DNA of 64,000 nt from Magnolia sinica (GCF_029962835.1 NC_080589.1:16451586-16515585), one strand, 5' to 3'. Positions 1-11,390 are shown, counted from the stretch's first letter. Program-made: numbers and translations. Notes: generated by a model from the sequence alone, not told the origin.

Positions 1-1120
1 AGCGGTGTGAGTCCCTAAAAACACATTTGGTCTGATGCCTTATAGTTTGTGTGAAGAGAGAATCCACAAAGCTACCTTTGGATTCCGGTTTTCTTTGATT
101 TTGCTGAAGTTGGACTGAATTAGAGATGGCGGGTCGCCTCCCACTTTGTGGTTTCTTTATTTCCCTTTTGGTTTTAATTAAATTAGTCATCATTCAAGAA
201 ACATATGGTAGCTTCCTGGAGAAGATTAGAAATTATGATTGGTACGGGTTTCACATTGGTTTGATTTAGTTTTAGCTCTTCAAGTGCTGCATCAAGACGC
301 ACACTGTCAAAATGGAAATAAAGCCAAGGACCAAAGCTGCACAAGGTGCCAAACAATAACCAAGAACACAACAATAGCTAGCTCGAGATTGTGTACCAAA
401 AGCAAAGTAGCAGCACGAGCAACTTCATGGGGATAATATCTTTGATGTCTGTTAAGGCATTCCAAGATTAGGTTCTTGACTAATCTGAGAGGAAATACAA
501 AAAATATAAATATGTTCTTGAGCTAGCGAGTGTGAACATTGAATGCCAAGAACATCACTTTGTATAGCCACTAGAAATTATATAAACCGGCTAAGGAACT
601 GGGACTTTGCATGCAAGATCATTTTAAGCCTTCAATGTGACAAATATAATAGTCAGAAAGTGAATATTGAACAGAAAGAACATTACATGTGTACCTATAG
701 AGAATATATAAATTGGCCAACTGGGAACAAGTTCATATTAAGTCCCCAATTAATGAAAAGAATGTATGTGGCATTTGGTAAACATTATCATAAATTACAA
801 AAACATTCTAAATTGGAGACTTCTCAACAAACATACACTCCTAATTGTTGTAAACTCATATGACCATCAGTTGGTGTACCACTAATTTTAAACACAATCA
901 GATGGTAAAAAATCACAATGATGAGTGATGGCAAGGATGTCAATGACCATCAATATGTTGATCCAATTGTTCGAGTTTCAACATGAATTACCATTCTCTG
1001 TCATTCCATCAGGTGTCTATCGTGGAAGATGCTGTGCAGGCTTCACCATGGTCAATTTGGTTAGAAGAAATAGCAAAAAATTTAGTGGAAGGTTTCCTTG
1101 GGCAGGTTTATAGATCTTCA
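1..1120. other. No gene recognised
   Basis: AT-rich, non-repetitive looking DNA. Only short open frames occur and none resembles a family I know. Part of 900-1120 may be the degraded 5' side of the LINE remnant that follows, but I cannot support this by any motif. Confidence 0.5.
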
Positions 1121-1129
1121 GTCTTATCA

Positions 1130-1610
1130 CATTGTGTGCAAATGCTGATTCTAGAATTAGAGAATTTTCTCCAATGATGCTGGCTTCCAATTGCGAGTAT
1201 ATGATTCAGTGTCAATTTACTGTGTGCTGGAAAGTTCCTCCGTCTGGCCATTTCATGGTAAATTTTGATGGTTCTTCTCCAAGAAATCCTGGATTTTCCG
1301 GGATTGATGTGGTGTGTCACAACAGCGGTGCTGCTGATTAGCAGAATTTTGGGCCCTACTAGAGTCCATGACTCTTGTTACAATCAATTCTCTCCCAGAG
1401 ATCATTGAAGGTGATTTTAGAATGCTATTTCTTGGGCTAGAGCAGATGCATGCCCATGGAGGTTAGCAGATCCAGTAAAGGAAGCATTGGACTTGAGTCA
1501 GCATCATCTTATGTCATTCTTGATAGAGGCCAATGATGAAGCTGATAGGCAGGCCAGGTTGGGAGTTGTAGAGCTGGCCTCATCATGGAGGATAGGAGTC
1601 AGGGGGTTTG
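1130..1610 (+). mobile_element. LINE RNase H domain remnant
   Basis: Broken coding sequence in plus orientation resembling the C-terminal RNase H (RVT_3 type) domain of plant L1-like LINEs. Around 1228-1320 the translation reads W-K-V-P-P-S-G-H-F then N-F-D-G-S-S, like the usual 'WKPPPxGxxKLNxDGS' start of the domain with its first catalytic Asp. After stops and frameshifts, 1440-1590 gives an 'ARADACPWRL...IEANDEADRQARLG' stretch matching the C-terminal part (normally 'REANxxADxLA', which holds the last catalytic Asp). No reverse transcriptase is adjacent, so this is a short remnant. Exact ends are not visible. Confidence 0.65.
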
Positions 1611-3020
1611 TAGTGTTTAGGGGAGTTTTCTCCATCTCTCTCTATGCTTGTTGGATTGTATGGGCCTCCTCTCATCCAGCCCCATTTTTGTATTTTGTTT
1701 CCCCTTCTTTTCACCAAGGTCCTGCTTGGAGTGGTGGAATCCAAAAAGTAGATTGGAAAAGAAAACGTCACATCGGAGGAATTCTTCGGAGATAGAAATA
1801 TGTGGGAAAGAATCCTAAATAACCTGTTTGTTTTAGCATTCATATTGACATGGAAATGTAGATAGTTTAATGGTAGAAAAGTCACAGCTCTCTCTCAAAA
1901 AACGTGAAAATGTCCATTTCTTAGGCTTTCTTGAGGAAATGGAAATGGCCTTTTTTTGGGGAAAATTGTGGAAATGGAAATCGATCTCCACAGTGGCTTT
2001 GTTTTCGCAAAAGGCAGAAATCGTCGCATCTAAGGAAAATGATATCTTTTCCATGGTAGAAAAGAGGAATCCACCAATCCAAACAGGCCCTTAATAAAAA
2101 TTCTTCTAGATTATCTAAGGGAAAAAAAATCTGCAAACCTGTAAAAAGGAAGGAAATAGATTTTAACAACAAGATGAGATAAGAACAAAAGACCTTTTCT
2201 ATCCATCATAAGGACACTAGTCCTAGCAAACTTGTGCAGTGAAAAGTACCAGGGAACCTAGAATTAAAATGTAACCCGAATTTAAACCAGAAAACTCTAA
2301 CTAAGGATGTGGATACAGGTAAATCTTTACAAATAGCTCCTCTGTGGAATAATAACCATAAAATCTCCTTGCCCGAACAAGGCTGCAACCGTGCACATGC
2401 TGTCTTTTAGATCCAGCAGAACTTTTAAGCTGTGAGAGTATTAGAAAAAACTAATGTTTACATCAAATTTGCAAACGAGCATTGGAAAACTTATGTTCAA
2501 TCAAAATCATAAAACCACGTATTAGAACTAAGATGAAGCTAAGCATACCTTCAAAGCCTTCTCCATAGCATGGGATACAAGTTGTGTGTACGCATAACCT
2601 GGATTATAAAACAAAGGCAATTTAAACTTTTTGTAGATATGCAAAAGAAAGACATCAAGAATAGAAAGTGAATAAGATTGTGGCCAACCATGATATGATG
2701 AACCCTAGCAGGATCCAAATTAAATAAATGCAAACAACTGCTATATACAGTGCGAGAAACTAAAGTGTTTTTTTTTCTTTTTTTGAGAAGTTTCTGAAAA
2801 TGGCATTTTATTTGTCCATTTTTCATTTTGGTGTTCTTGTAATTTGGTAGTTGTTAAGGGATGATTTATATATGATGGCATTCCATCAACTTAGGACCCT
2901 AGATTCCTCCTAGAGTTAAATATTTATAAATATGATTATTTAATATCAGATATTTAATTTTTAATCTTTTTGGTTTTATTTGATGTGATTGCAACATTCG
3001 GTTTCCATTTCCTTGTTTTA
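1611..3020. other. No gene recognised; AT-rich
   Basis: Contains scattered simple sequence and no convincing exon. Roughly 1825-2095 has CTGTTTG and CAAACAG near its two ends and internal foldback potential (repeated GGAAATGG motifs), which could be an old MITE, but no clean terminal inverted repeat or target duplication could be fixed. Confidence 0.4.
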
Positions 3021-3023
3021 TAG

Positions 3024-3680
3024 ATCGTCCTGATGTTCCTCAAGTCCAACAACACCGTGCTTTTCTAAAAGACCATGTGATTTTTAAGGAGGTAGTGCGT
3101 CATAAAATTCCCCTTCTATTGAGAGATGAATACCATCAGGGAGCATATAATCTCTTTCAATCTTCTACTATAATTTTATCTCTCTCTCTGTCTTTTATAA
3201 GCCATCTCATTAAAGACAATTGTATTGTCAAAGATTCATCAATAGTTGGAGTTGGATATATAAAGGTTTGGGATCTTTTACTTGAAGCTTTGGGCTGCAT
3301 GATCATTTACTTGCTTGTACTTGTAGTGGTATTCTTATCATATTCACTCTAATTTTATGATGTTATTTTGCCAAGACTACCAAATGAGGCCGCAGCTTCA
3401 TTTCTCAATTCCATCATTCATGCAAATAATGTGGAACAATGGAAGTGAGATCCTTGACTTCCATTCTTATGCATTCCAAGATAAGGTGGTTTCTTCTAGT
3501 TCGAATTTTTAATATGCTACTTTTAAGTCAGGTTGTTCCTTCATTGGAGGATGATACTGCTTTCATCCAAGAACTATTTGTGAGAATGAGATAATCCACT
3601 ACTTCTACAGAATCAAAAAATAATTTGGTATTTTTTCTAGTAATTTATTCATGGTTACATCTTTATCTAGGGCTCTAAAC
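3024..3680 (+). pseudogene. PP4R3: PP4 regulatory subunit 3 (PP4R3/SMEK) gene fragment
   Basis: Three exon-like blocks resemble consecutive pieces of the conserved SMK-1 region of PP4R3/SMEK, the regulatory subunit of protein phosphatase 4. Block A (3024-about 3150) follows a good TATAG acceptor and begins in the expected split codon; it reads RPDVPQVQQHRAFLKDHVIF, close to the 'DPxVPxxxxHRxFLKxHVxFKE' segment. Block B (about 3359-3430) reads DVILPRLPNEA then FLNSIIHANN. Block C (3532-3680, after TCAG) reads VVPSLEDDTAFIQELFVRMR, a stop at 3592-3594, then in the same frame STTSTESK. The in-frame stop, the lack of an acceptor before block B and the absence of flanking exons mark it as a broken partial copy. 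The order and spacing suggest a DNA-level duplicate that kept introns, not a retrocopy. Family assignment is from memory of the protein family. Confidence 0.7.
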
Positions 3681-3990
3681 TTCGACGAACTGGTGCAACC
3701 CAGTTATCGATTCAATGAGATCTTGACACCCGAATCATAAAGAAATGAACACGTATACACTCGCAAGAAATATTTAAGTAGGGAGGGATAAACAACTTTA
3801 TTGATATTCAAACTTCTTCTCTTACAATACTTAAGAAAACTCACAACTCAAAACTCCCCCTATATGTAAACCCTAAATACAATCCCCATGAATCTTTAAT
3901 GAAGATCCCTCAACTATTAGATCGATTTCAAATCAAGTTCAATTAATTTCAAATCAATCTATAATTTATTTAAGATAATAACAATCCTTC
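3681..3990. other. No gene; possible retroelement untranslated sequence
   Basis: Stretch between the PP4R3 fragment and the first microsatellite-flanked element. The text around 3700-3760 (TTATCGATTCAATGAGATC) resembles DNA at 31448-31475, so both may come from one untranslated retroelement region. No coding potential is seen. Confidence 0.3.
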
Positions 3991-3992
3991 CA

Positions 3993-4366
3993 ATATATAT
4001 ATATATAGCCGAATGCTCAACTGCGCACCAGTTCGCATGGAACTCGTGCGAACTGTTTTGAGAACTCATCATACATGATGTGACTCCAAAATCTGAACGG
4101 TCCATATGAAGTAGCACCTCATGAAACCCCCCAGGCCCAATTTTTACTTTGATCCAAAACTTTGGTGAGCCATGAAAAATGAAAACAGTTTCCTCCCTTG
4201 ATTTGCATTTCTCTTTGCTATGGCCCACGAAAATTTTAGATTAGGGTGAAAATTTGTCCCTTAGGGTTTCATGGGATTCCGCATCACATAGACCGTTCGG
4301 ATTAGACGCACATGACACGTGTGCAAAGGTGCGCACGTGCGTAGCGTAGGTGCGCACGTGCGCCAT

Positions 4367-4399
<33 letters not shown>
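3993..4399. mobile_element. Microsatellite-flanked MITE, copy 1
   Basis: Core of about 360 bp (4008-4371) bounded by (AT)n at 3993-4007 and by a longer (AT)n at 4371-4399. It is clearly homologous over its whole length to 43890-44228, which is also bounded by microsatellites. Ends carry imperfect inverted repeats built on ATGCTC...CTGCGCAC. It contains no coding sequence, so it is a non-autonomous element. The structure is like that described for rice Micron elements, which sit in (TA)n tracts; membership of that group is inference. Confidence 0.65.
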
Positions 4400-4400
<1 letters not shown>

Positions 4401-4726
4401 CAATCCCATCAATAAAGATTTGGTCCAAAATAGCAAAGAAAAAAACTATTAAACACCCCCAAAATCTTCAATCATGTATTTCACATTAGGCCCCCAATCT
4501 TCCACACATTTTAAAATTGATCTTTGACATTTAAGCCCCTAAATCTTGCAACAAACAGCCTAAATCAGCAAATGCCAAGCCCTATAGTGGGCCATGCGCC
4601 TACATCTGACTCCTCCCAGTTCCCGAGTTTTGTTCTTTCATTTCACCGAGGACTGTTTGTGTTGGCCCCATCAAGTGTCAATAATCTTCATATGCAGCAT
4701 TTGTTCAACTTCTTCCTTCCTTTTAT
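4400..4726. other. Likely untranslated 3' part of the Gypsy fragment
   Basis: Lies just downstream, on the minus strand, of the Gypsy polyprotein end at 4727. No open frame of note. It could hold the 3' untranslated part or LTR of that element, but no LTR boundary is identifiable. Confidence 0.3.
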
Positions 4727-5890
4727 TCAAGAATTGTTTATCCATATCGACAATTCAGACAACTCGCCATGGTACTTGAACAAATCTGCCACATTGAAAG
4801 TTGGTGAGATATTTAAGTCATCTGACAACTCGATCTCATAGGCACTGTCACTTAAGTTCCTCTTGACTCGACATGGACCAATCTTCTTATACTTGAGCTT
4901 GTTATAAGTTTTCCTCAAAAAACTTTATTGGCAGAGATAAACCATAACCAAGCACCTCACCTTTTTTACATATCCTCTCCCATCAATGTTCATTCGCAGC
5001 TTCTCAGAATCCGACGTTGCTCTCTTCAATTTCATCTAAGCTTGCAAGTCTTGGATGTACTTGGCGAAAGCGTCCAAATCTTCACTCACTTGATATTGTA
5101 CCAGTAATTGTGCTAAGTCAAGAACATGATGTGGACTTCCCCTCTTCATGATCTCAAATGGGGATTTTTCTCACGATATGATTTACAGCAAACTCAACTT
5201 GAGGGAAAACCAAATCCCACCGAGATATGTTGTCACCCATGATCCTCCTCAAGAGGTTACCCAAGCTCCTATTGACTACCTCGATTTGGTGTTTGTTTGA
5301 GGATGATATGCATTAGAGAATTAAAGCTCAATCCCCAACTGCCATCATAAAACGTGCCAAAAGTGCCCTACAAACTTCAAGTTGCGGTCTGAAGTTCTTG
5401 TTTTCAGTATCCTGTGAAGTCACACAATCTCTGAAAAGAATACGTTGACGATATGTATAGTGTCAATTGTCCTTTTGCGTGGAATGAAGTAGGAATCTTT
5501 TAAAAGACGGTCCACCACAACAAGAATCAAATATGCTCCTCTTTAAGTCTTATAAAGACCCAAAATGAAGTTCATGGAAATTTCCACCCATGACGAGATT
5601 GAAACAGAAAGCGACATATGAAGGCGCAATGTTTTGCACATGACCTTTGAAGACTTGGCATTGGCAACATCGTTCCATGAACTGTTCAACGTCACAGTGA
5701 ATATGAGAACAGTAGTGTCTTTCTTCTACCATAGTCAATGTTTTATCTCTTGTAAAGTGTCCACCCAATACTCCTCCATGTAACTCAAATAGGATCTTTT
5801 CCCACAGCAATCCTTAAAGAATAAATAAGCGAGAAAACCCTTGAATAAATATCCATCATATGAGATGAATTCACACTTTAGATCTCTTCA
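4727..5890 (-). mobile_element. Ty3/Gypsy retrotransposon 3' fragment (integrase)
   Basis: Minus-strand remnant of a Ty3/Gypsy pol. At 5810-5550 the translation gives the integrase zinc-binding region: LHGGVLGGHFTRDKTL followed by ERCCQCQVFKGHVQN, the usual HHCC finger with the conserved GH-x-RDKT and CxxC signatures. A decayed integrase core follows (5549-4920, several stops). The end of integrase (4918-4727) reads [43 protein letters not shown] when read in parts; '[16 protein letters not shown]' is the highly conserved C-terminal box. No protease or reverse transcriptase is nearby, and stops and frameshifts make it inactive. Confidence 0.85.
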
Positions 5891-5918
5891 TCCACAAATA
5901 TGTCAAGCACCTTTCCAA

Positions 5919-6218
5919 TGTTAGTGCACACAAATTTGTGTACACTTAAGGTGTACACTGCACCTATTGTATACAACAATTTGTATACACCTATAGTGTA
6001 CTATATATGGGATTAAGTTTAGTAGAATTAGGTTTTATGTTTCCTAATTTGTGTTAGTCTTTAATCCTTGTTTTTTGTATCTTGCTTATCTCTTTTAGAC
6101 TCCAATTGTAATCAGGATTTTAGTTTAATTAAAGATTAAAAAAGAGAGGGTGATAATGGGCAACACCCCTTCTCTCTTCCACTTCTCTCTTTTCCCTCTT
6201 GTTTCATCTAAACTTTCA
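5919..6218 (+). repeat. Copia-type LTR (about 300 bp)
   Basis: Begins TGTTAGTG at 5919 and ends TTTCA near 6218, directly followed by a primer-binding site (6219-6230). Internally it has short repeats of GTGTACAC/GTATACA type near the start and a CT-rich 3' end. TG...CA termini, size and position of the PBS fit a small Ty1/Copia LTR. A matching 3' LTR and internal genes are not visible in the window. Confidence 0.75.
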
Positions 6219-6230
6219 TGGTATTAGAGC
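6219..6230 (+). other. Retrotransposon primer-binding site
   Basis: TGGTATTAGAGC is one base off TGGTATCAGAGC, the site complementary to the 3' end of initiator tRNA-Met that many plant Copia elements use. It directly follows the LTR at 5919-6218. The leader after it (6231-about 6600) has no gag. Confidence 0.8.
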
Positions 6231-6603
6231 ATCTCTGATCTAGAGTTTTATCTTTTCTTTCTTCTTCCCAGTCATTCTTCTTCTTCCTCTTTTCATTCTC
6301 TTTAGCAAAACTCAAGTTTGAAGGTCGATCAAAGCGCCCTTCCTCTCTCTATAAGATGATGAAAGTAGGATAACTCTTCCATCACCATCTCCTAGACAAT
6401 CTTGGGATTATTATCTTTACTAGATATTCTAGAAATCTCCTAGATGGTCTTGAGATTGTAAATTTGTAGATTTAGAAGGATTCTAGAAACCCCCTAGATA
6501 TTCTAGAAAATCTCCTATGTATACTTGATTAGTATATAGTTACCACTCTCGTGTATTCTAATTAAGCAATACAGGAATTCTCTCTCACTTCTATTTTTCT
6601 CCT

Positions 6604-6662
6604 CCTCTCTTTCATCATCATCGTCATGTAAGCCTTATCCCAACTAATTGGGGTCAGCTACA
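6604..6662 (-). mobile_element. RTE LINE 3' tail
   Basis: TCATCATCATCGTCATG followed by CTTATCCCAACTAATTGGGG is the reverse complement of the 3' end of the RTE LINE at 50.9-52.9 kb (GTTGGGATAA...GGCTTG followed by GATGATGATG). Plant RTE elements commonly end in such a trinucleotide tail. Only the last ~60 bp is present. Confidence 0.65.
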
Positions 6663-7959
6663 TGAATCCTTTTCTCCTCTCTTTATTTTACACTATTAGT
6701 TTCTTGCTTTCATCTCACCAAAACAGGTTTATCCAATATAAGTTTCTACACACCAGTGCATCCTTTCAGCCTCAAGAACCACAAAACCACATCTACCAAG
6801 AATCAACTCAAAACTAAGAACAGGCAGTGTATGCAATCAAATTTAAGTTAAGAGAATACCTTCCTGAGGAGTTTGAAGGACATCAGAACAGGGCACATAT
6901 AAATAGGGCAAAGCCTACAAGATCCAATGGCAAGAAATTAATCTATAAATCTAAAAGGAGTTGCCAATAAGATAAATGAAAATTTTTCCAATAACATCAG
7001 ATATAATATAACACAAGTGACAGAACAGAGTGATGGAAAAGTATTCCATTTGAAAAAGACAGGATATCCATAATCATAAACAATTTAGACATTGACTTTC
7101 AAGAACCTCACAAATCCGGGGGGGGGTGGGGGGGGGGGGGGTTGCGGCGGCGTGGAAATATGCACCATGAAGGTATTCTTGTAATTTTTGTGTAATATGA
7201 GGATGGTGCAGGAAGATCGAATTAAGGGATTGGAAGAGGTAGTTAAAAGGGTTGTTCTTCTTCTTCTTTTTCTTTTTTTTTCTGTTTTTTTTTTTTCCTT
7301 TTTGAGGTAAGGTTGTTAAAAGAGTTCTTGGATCAAAGGTCTGATGATCTATGTCAGGAGTGGTCCCACTCTTGTTGTAGTGTGAGCAAGGGTGTCTCCC
7401 CTTGTAGGTTGTACTTTGAAATTTGGCAATTTTCCGTTTAATAAATTCTCCTTTACCGATCAAAAGAATTGCAGCAAGGTTGAAAGAATCTGAATTTCAA
7501 GATGTAAACTGAATACGTGCCAGTTAGAACCTTCGAATTCCTTGAACTGTACCACATGATTGACGAGTAACCCAAATAAACAAACTGTTAGTAGTGACCA
7601 ACAGTCTGCTAGTTAAAACTAGTAATCACATGCAAAAAAAAATGCAAATAGGAAGAGGCAATACGTGCTATAGGGGGTAGAAGCAACACATGCTGGTAGA
7701 TAGAATCAACCACTACCAGAAAACCTCAAAATAAGCTATTTGAATACATCATAAACCATATTCTAGCTCATACATATGGCTACCTTTTATATAGCCTTTA
7801 CCAAAATCTCCATATAAAGAAGCATTCTAGGAAAGAAACTAAAAAACAGCAAATAAAAGAGTCAAAATCTACTTTTAACTCCATGTATTCCAACAGGTAA
7901 CTGTAGGGACAAACTGTTGTGCAGTTGAGTATAAGGCTCGCTGTTTGGACATATATGAG
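6663..7959. other. No gene; homopolymer tracts
   Basis: No recognisable coding sequence. A long G-tract (about 7117-7142) and T-rich tracts (7255-7300) lie within it; the 129-codon minus-strand frame across them reads as low-complexity lysine- and proline-rich sequence and is not a gene. Confidence 0.5.
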
Positions 7960-8216
7960 TAGGGCTGTACACGAACCGAGTTAGCTCAGTTAGCTCGCCC
8001 GACTCGACTCGAAAAAGCTCGATTTGACTCGGTTAGAAACTGAGTTCGAGCCGAGTCAAGCGGTTTTTTAAGCTCTAAAAAATTTCACTCGACTCAAATC
8101 GAACTCGGATCAAACCAATTCAGTGACTCGGTTACTTTGATATTGATGTTGCTCACCAAGTGTTTGATGAAATGACTCAATGAAGTGTGGCTGGTGGCAA
8201 GGAAGGTATGTATATG
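7960..8216 (-). mobile_element. hAT-like MITE, copy 1 (partial, inverted)
   Basis: Starts TAGGGCTGTACACGAACC at 7960, the terminal repeat of the family also found at 9765, 29611 and 46398. It then shows GAGCCGAGT/CTCGACTCG subterminal repeats and the conserved inner part up to about 8216. Homology to the other copies stops there, so only one half remains, inverted with respect to the full copies. On the plus strand it encodes DIDVAHQVFDEMTQ followed by TGA and SVAGG, a PPR-like stretch. Confidence 0.7.
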
Positions 8217-9764
8217 AAAAGGTAAAAACTAAGAAAAGTAATATGTTACATGGTACATAATAGGAAGATGCAAATCATGTATACGAATCATAATTTATGA
8301 TCGTTCGTCTTTGGAGTCTCGGAATCATCGATCAGGCTGAGCCGTTGAGGTACAAGCGATAGCCTTTGAGGTTTAGACATCTCGTACAACCAGTGGGGTG
8401 TCAATATATTAGCAAATGATGCATTTCTATGTATCCTACAAGACATCGGGTTTAGATAGCCATGTAGTTTAGAGCGTATGCTAGTAAGGTCATTTTAGCA
8501 TTGCTAGGGGTTCTAGGACAGTTAAAGAATGCATCAAGATACATGCCAACATGTGGGACAAGGAGTGCGACTCCTTTCGGGGGGGGAGGGGGGACTGCAC
8601 AACAAGAGCGGGAAGCCCTCCCAAAGGAGCCAAGCAAGGGTGCAACTCTAGGACCGCCCTATCAAAGGTTGTGAGGCCTCCCAGAAGGTGTTTGACACTT
8701 CTCGCGCATACTCAGGTTTGCAAGGCCTCTGTTGTGAGGCGTCGAATCTTTAGACTTTTTCGTGCTTACCATATCTTAATTGCACTTGGTGAGGAGAAGG
8801 AAGTAGGTGACCTTGAACCACAGGTGAAGAATTTAGCATCAATTCCTCAAAAAAGCTGAATGGATGTTGTAAATGAGGATCAAAATGGGTATTTATAGGG
8901 ATGAGTGGCTTGGATTCCCTCTAAAAGGTTGTTACTTATATCCTTCCTAGGAGGCTGTTAGGAGGTTATTTCGTGCCCAAATGATGGTTTTAGACATGTG
9001 TTGCAAGTTGATTGGCAGAATGGTAACTTCCCGTCATTCCAGAAGTCGGAAGATATTGCACTCTTGGAAGAGCACTTGCACTACCCACTGGCTAGGTGCG
9101 TGAACCATAGCTTCATATTGTTTTAATTTGGAGCAATGGAGGTGTAGTGCTCCTTGCTGGAGGAGGTTTGTGACTTGTTGTTTCTTGTAGAAACCAAGAT
9201 TTAACATGCATTGGTGTGTGACATGAAAGGTTGGAGTGCGACTAGTGCGCTACCAACAAAAGATGGAGCGCAAGGACTTATCCAAATTTCAGACCCAACA
9301 ACTGTCTAAGACTTCTTATGCCTATTTAGGAAATTTCTAGATATCTTCTCAAGCTTATCTAGAGAGATAATATCTTTTCAAGCCTATCTAAAAGATATAC
9401 AACCTACGAAGCCTCCAAAATCACATATCACAAGAATACCCTCTAATGCATGTAGGACCATACACAATTATTAAAGGATGCATCTAGGCTGGCTGATTGA
9501 AGATCAAGAGAGAAAATTCTCACTAGACTGGTGGTGCCCACCAATTGAATTGTATATTCCCAAAAAAAAAAACTAGATTATATGTCCCATAGGTCATATT
9601 GAGCGATAATCTTAGCCCACATATATTCTGCTTTTTGATTTGTGGCTCATATGTGAGTTGTACTGCAGTATACATCCAAACAATAGTATACATAGGTAAT
9701 ATGAATGATTTATAAGAAAGTCTAGCTGGAATTGAAGTCTTTTGTGGTACATTATGCTCATATA
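8217..9764. other. No gene recognised
   Basis: No coding sequence I recognise. A G-rich tract lies at 8579-8593. The 102-codon plus frame at 8551-8859 and the overlapping minus frames show no family resemblance and run through simple sequence. Confidence 0.45.
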
Positions 9765-10250
9765 TAGAGGTGTACACGAGTTGAACCGAGTCGAGCTGGA
9801 CACAGCTCGACTCGGTTCGGTCGAGCCTGACTAGCCAGCTCGGCTCGGTTTGGTTAGCAACTCGGGCCACTTTGAGCCAAGTTCGCCTATGCAGCATTTT
9901 CACAAACACATGGACTGCACCTTCAAAATCTCACTGTATATAAAACAGCAGCAGTGGTTTTACAGGTATTTCATCAAACACCTTCTAAGAACATAAAAAT
10001 CAAGAAGTCCATGTACTCCATGATTTCCCTACAAATCTCTGGAGTAACATTGAGACTTGCTCTTGCATTTGCCCTCAATGCATGCAAAAGGCATTGTTTA
10101 TGCCGGCCAATACCACCGGAACTTACGAATCCGCATAGGTCACACACTACTTGGGACTTTTCACCAGCACTTCGATAGTGCCAGTACTTCCAACCCAAGT
10201 CATTTGACTTTGGCTTCAAAGTAGAAGATTGAGAAGAAGACATGATGACA
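9765..10250 (-). mobile_element. hAT-like element, copy 2, with BED domain
   Basis: Begins TAGAGGTGTACACGAG (9765) like the other hAT-family copies and shares their first ~240 bp, including GAGCCGAG-type subterminal repeats and the block ending near 10005. Beyond that it does not continue like the short copies but runs into a minus-strand BED zinc finger (9974-10243). This links the short elements to hAT transposase DNA. The right terminus is not settled: TACAGCCCTA at 11656-11665 is a candidate, but the 8-base flanks do not match. Confidence 0.6.
9974..10243 (-). pseudogene. hAT transposase N-terminal BED zinc-finger fragment
   Basis: An 89-codon frame starting at ATG 10243. Residues about 15-60 read DLGWKYWHYRSAGEKS then CDLCGFVSSGGIGRHKQ, the BED-type zinc finger of plant hAT transposases (CxxC, then GGIxRHKxH, then a C-terminal His). 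These fingers bind transposon DNA. The catalytic RNase H-like core and the C-terminal dimerisation region are absent: the frame ends after ~25 more residues in DNA shared with the short MITE copies. It is therefore a remnant or fusion product, not an active transposase. A TATA-like CTATAAAAAG lies far upstream at 11400-11391 on the same strand. Confidence 0.7.
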
Positions 10251-10294
10251 CTATGTAGTAGGCGTAGCTTAGTAAGGTAGAATAGTTGACCGTA

Positions 10295-10492
10295 GTATGT
10301 GTATGAGACTATGAGTGTGTATTAGAAATTTAGAATTTAGACTAGAGTCCATTAGTCTAAGTAGTAAGTATTAAAATCAATAAGTAGCAGTAACTAGTAA
10401 GTTGTAATAGGCAAGTGCTAACTACTAAGTAGTAAGATGGAGAGTGTCACTAGTATGGTTATGGAGTTACAAATACAATTGTGTGTGTGTGC

Positions 10493-10535
<43 letters not shown>

Positions 10536-11330
10536 TCTTGTGACTCTTGAGTCCTTGGAAGTTGGAGGTTGAAAGTTGTTGTTGAATCTTGAAAGTCTTG
10601 AAAGTGGGTCTCGACTCTTGATTCTTCAAAGTTGCAAATTATCACACTCTTGAGTCTTGAATTTTGAATCCTAGGAACTACAAACTACAACTAAACAAGA
10701 AACTAGAAATAATTAAACTAAAAATAAACTAGAAACTTCAAACTTGAAATAAACTAGAAAGTTGAAAGTTGAAAGTTGAAATAAACTAGAAGTCTAGAAT
10801 CTAGAAAATAGAAACTATAAAGTACAAAGTACATAGAAGAAACTACAAGTCTACAAATTACAATGAAAGTATGAAACAAAATAGAAGACTTTGTTGGGAG
10901 ACTTGAGTGTGTGATTGCCACTTGAGAGTTGAGACTTGACTATTGACTGGACCCTTGAGTTGTTGAGACTTGAGTCTCTTCTTGAGTTGAGTCTTACTCT
11001 TGAGTCTTGACTCTTGAATCTTTGATAAATGATAATTCTAAAAAGAAATCAAGAACAAACGATCACACAAACACAATTTAGAAACTTAGAATAAAGATTA
11101 GAAATTAAAAAAGTTAGAAACTTAGAATAAGATATTAGATTCTTAGAATGGAGATTAAAAATTAGAATAATAAGATAATAGAACTATAGAAGAGATAAGA
11201 GAGAAAGATATAGAGTGAATAGCATAGAGTGATTGAATCCTTGATTCTTCTAACGTCTTGCTTCTTGAGTCCTTGACTTGATCTTGAATAGTAAAGAAAA
11301 GACTAAGAGAGAGAATGAGGGCTTTAGAAT
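10295..11330. repeat. Long degenerate simple-sequence region
   Basis: About 1 kb built from slowly drifting short motifs: TAGTAAGTAG (10360-10435), a (GT)n/(GA)n microsatellite (10480-10535), CTTGAGTC/GACTCTTGA (10535-10665 and 10900-11030), AACTAGAAA (10680-10870) and TTAGAAACTTAGAATAA (11080-11200). No exact long unit exists, so it looks like accumulated slippage. It lies between the BED ORF start and a possible minus-strand TATA box, so it may be the expanded leader of the hAT transposase gene. Confidence 0.6.
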
Positions 11331-11390
11331 GATGTACGAGAGCAAGAGAGTGTTTTAGGATGTTTATGTTGCAGATGGAGGGGGAAGTGC

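Noticed and set aside
1825..2095. MITE with CTGTTTG/CAAACAG ends
   Set aside because: Only ~7 bases pair and the flanks do not give a convincing duplication.
7074..7463. 129-codon frame (-)
   Set aside because: Lys- and Pro-rich runs come from homopolymers; no family match and no splice context.
9523..9909. 128-codon frame (-) ending in the hAT element
   Set aside because: It runs across the element boundary at 9765; only its first part (FVKML) fits the PPR-like reading, the rest is subterminal repeat and flank.
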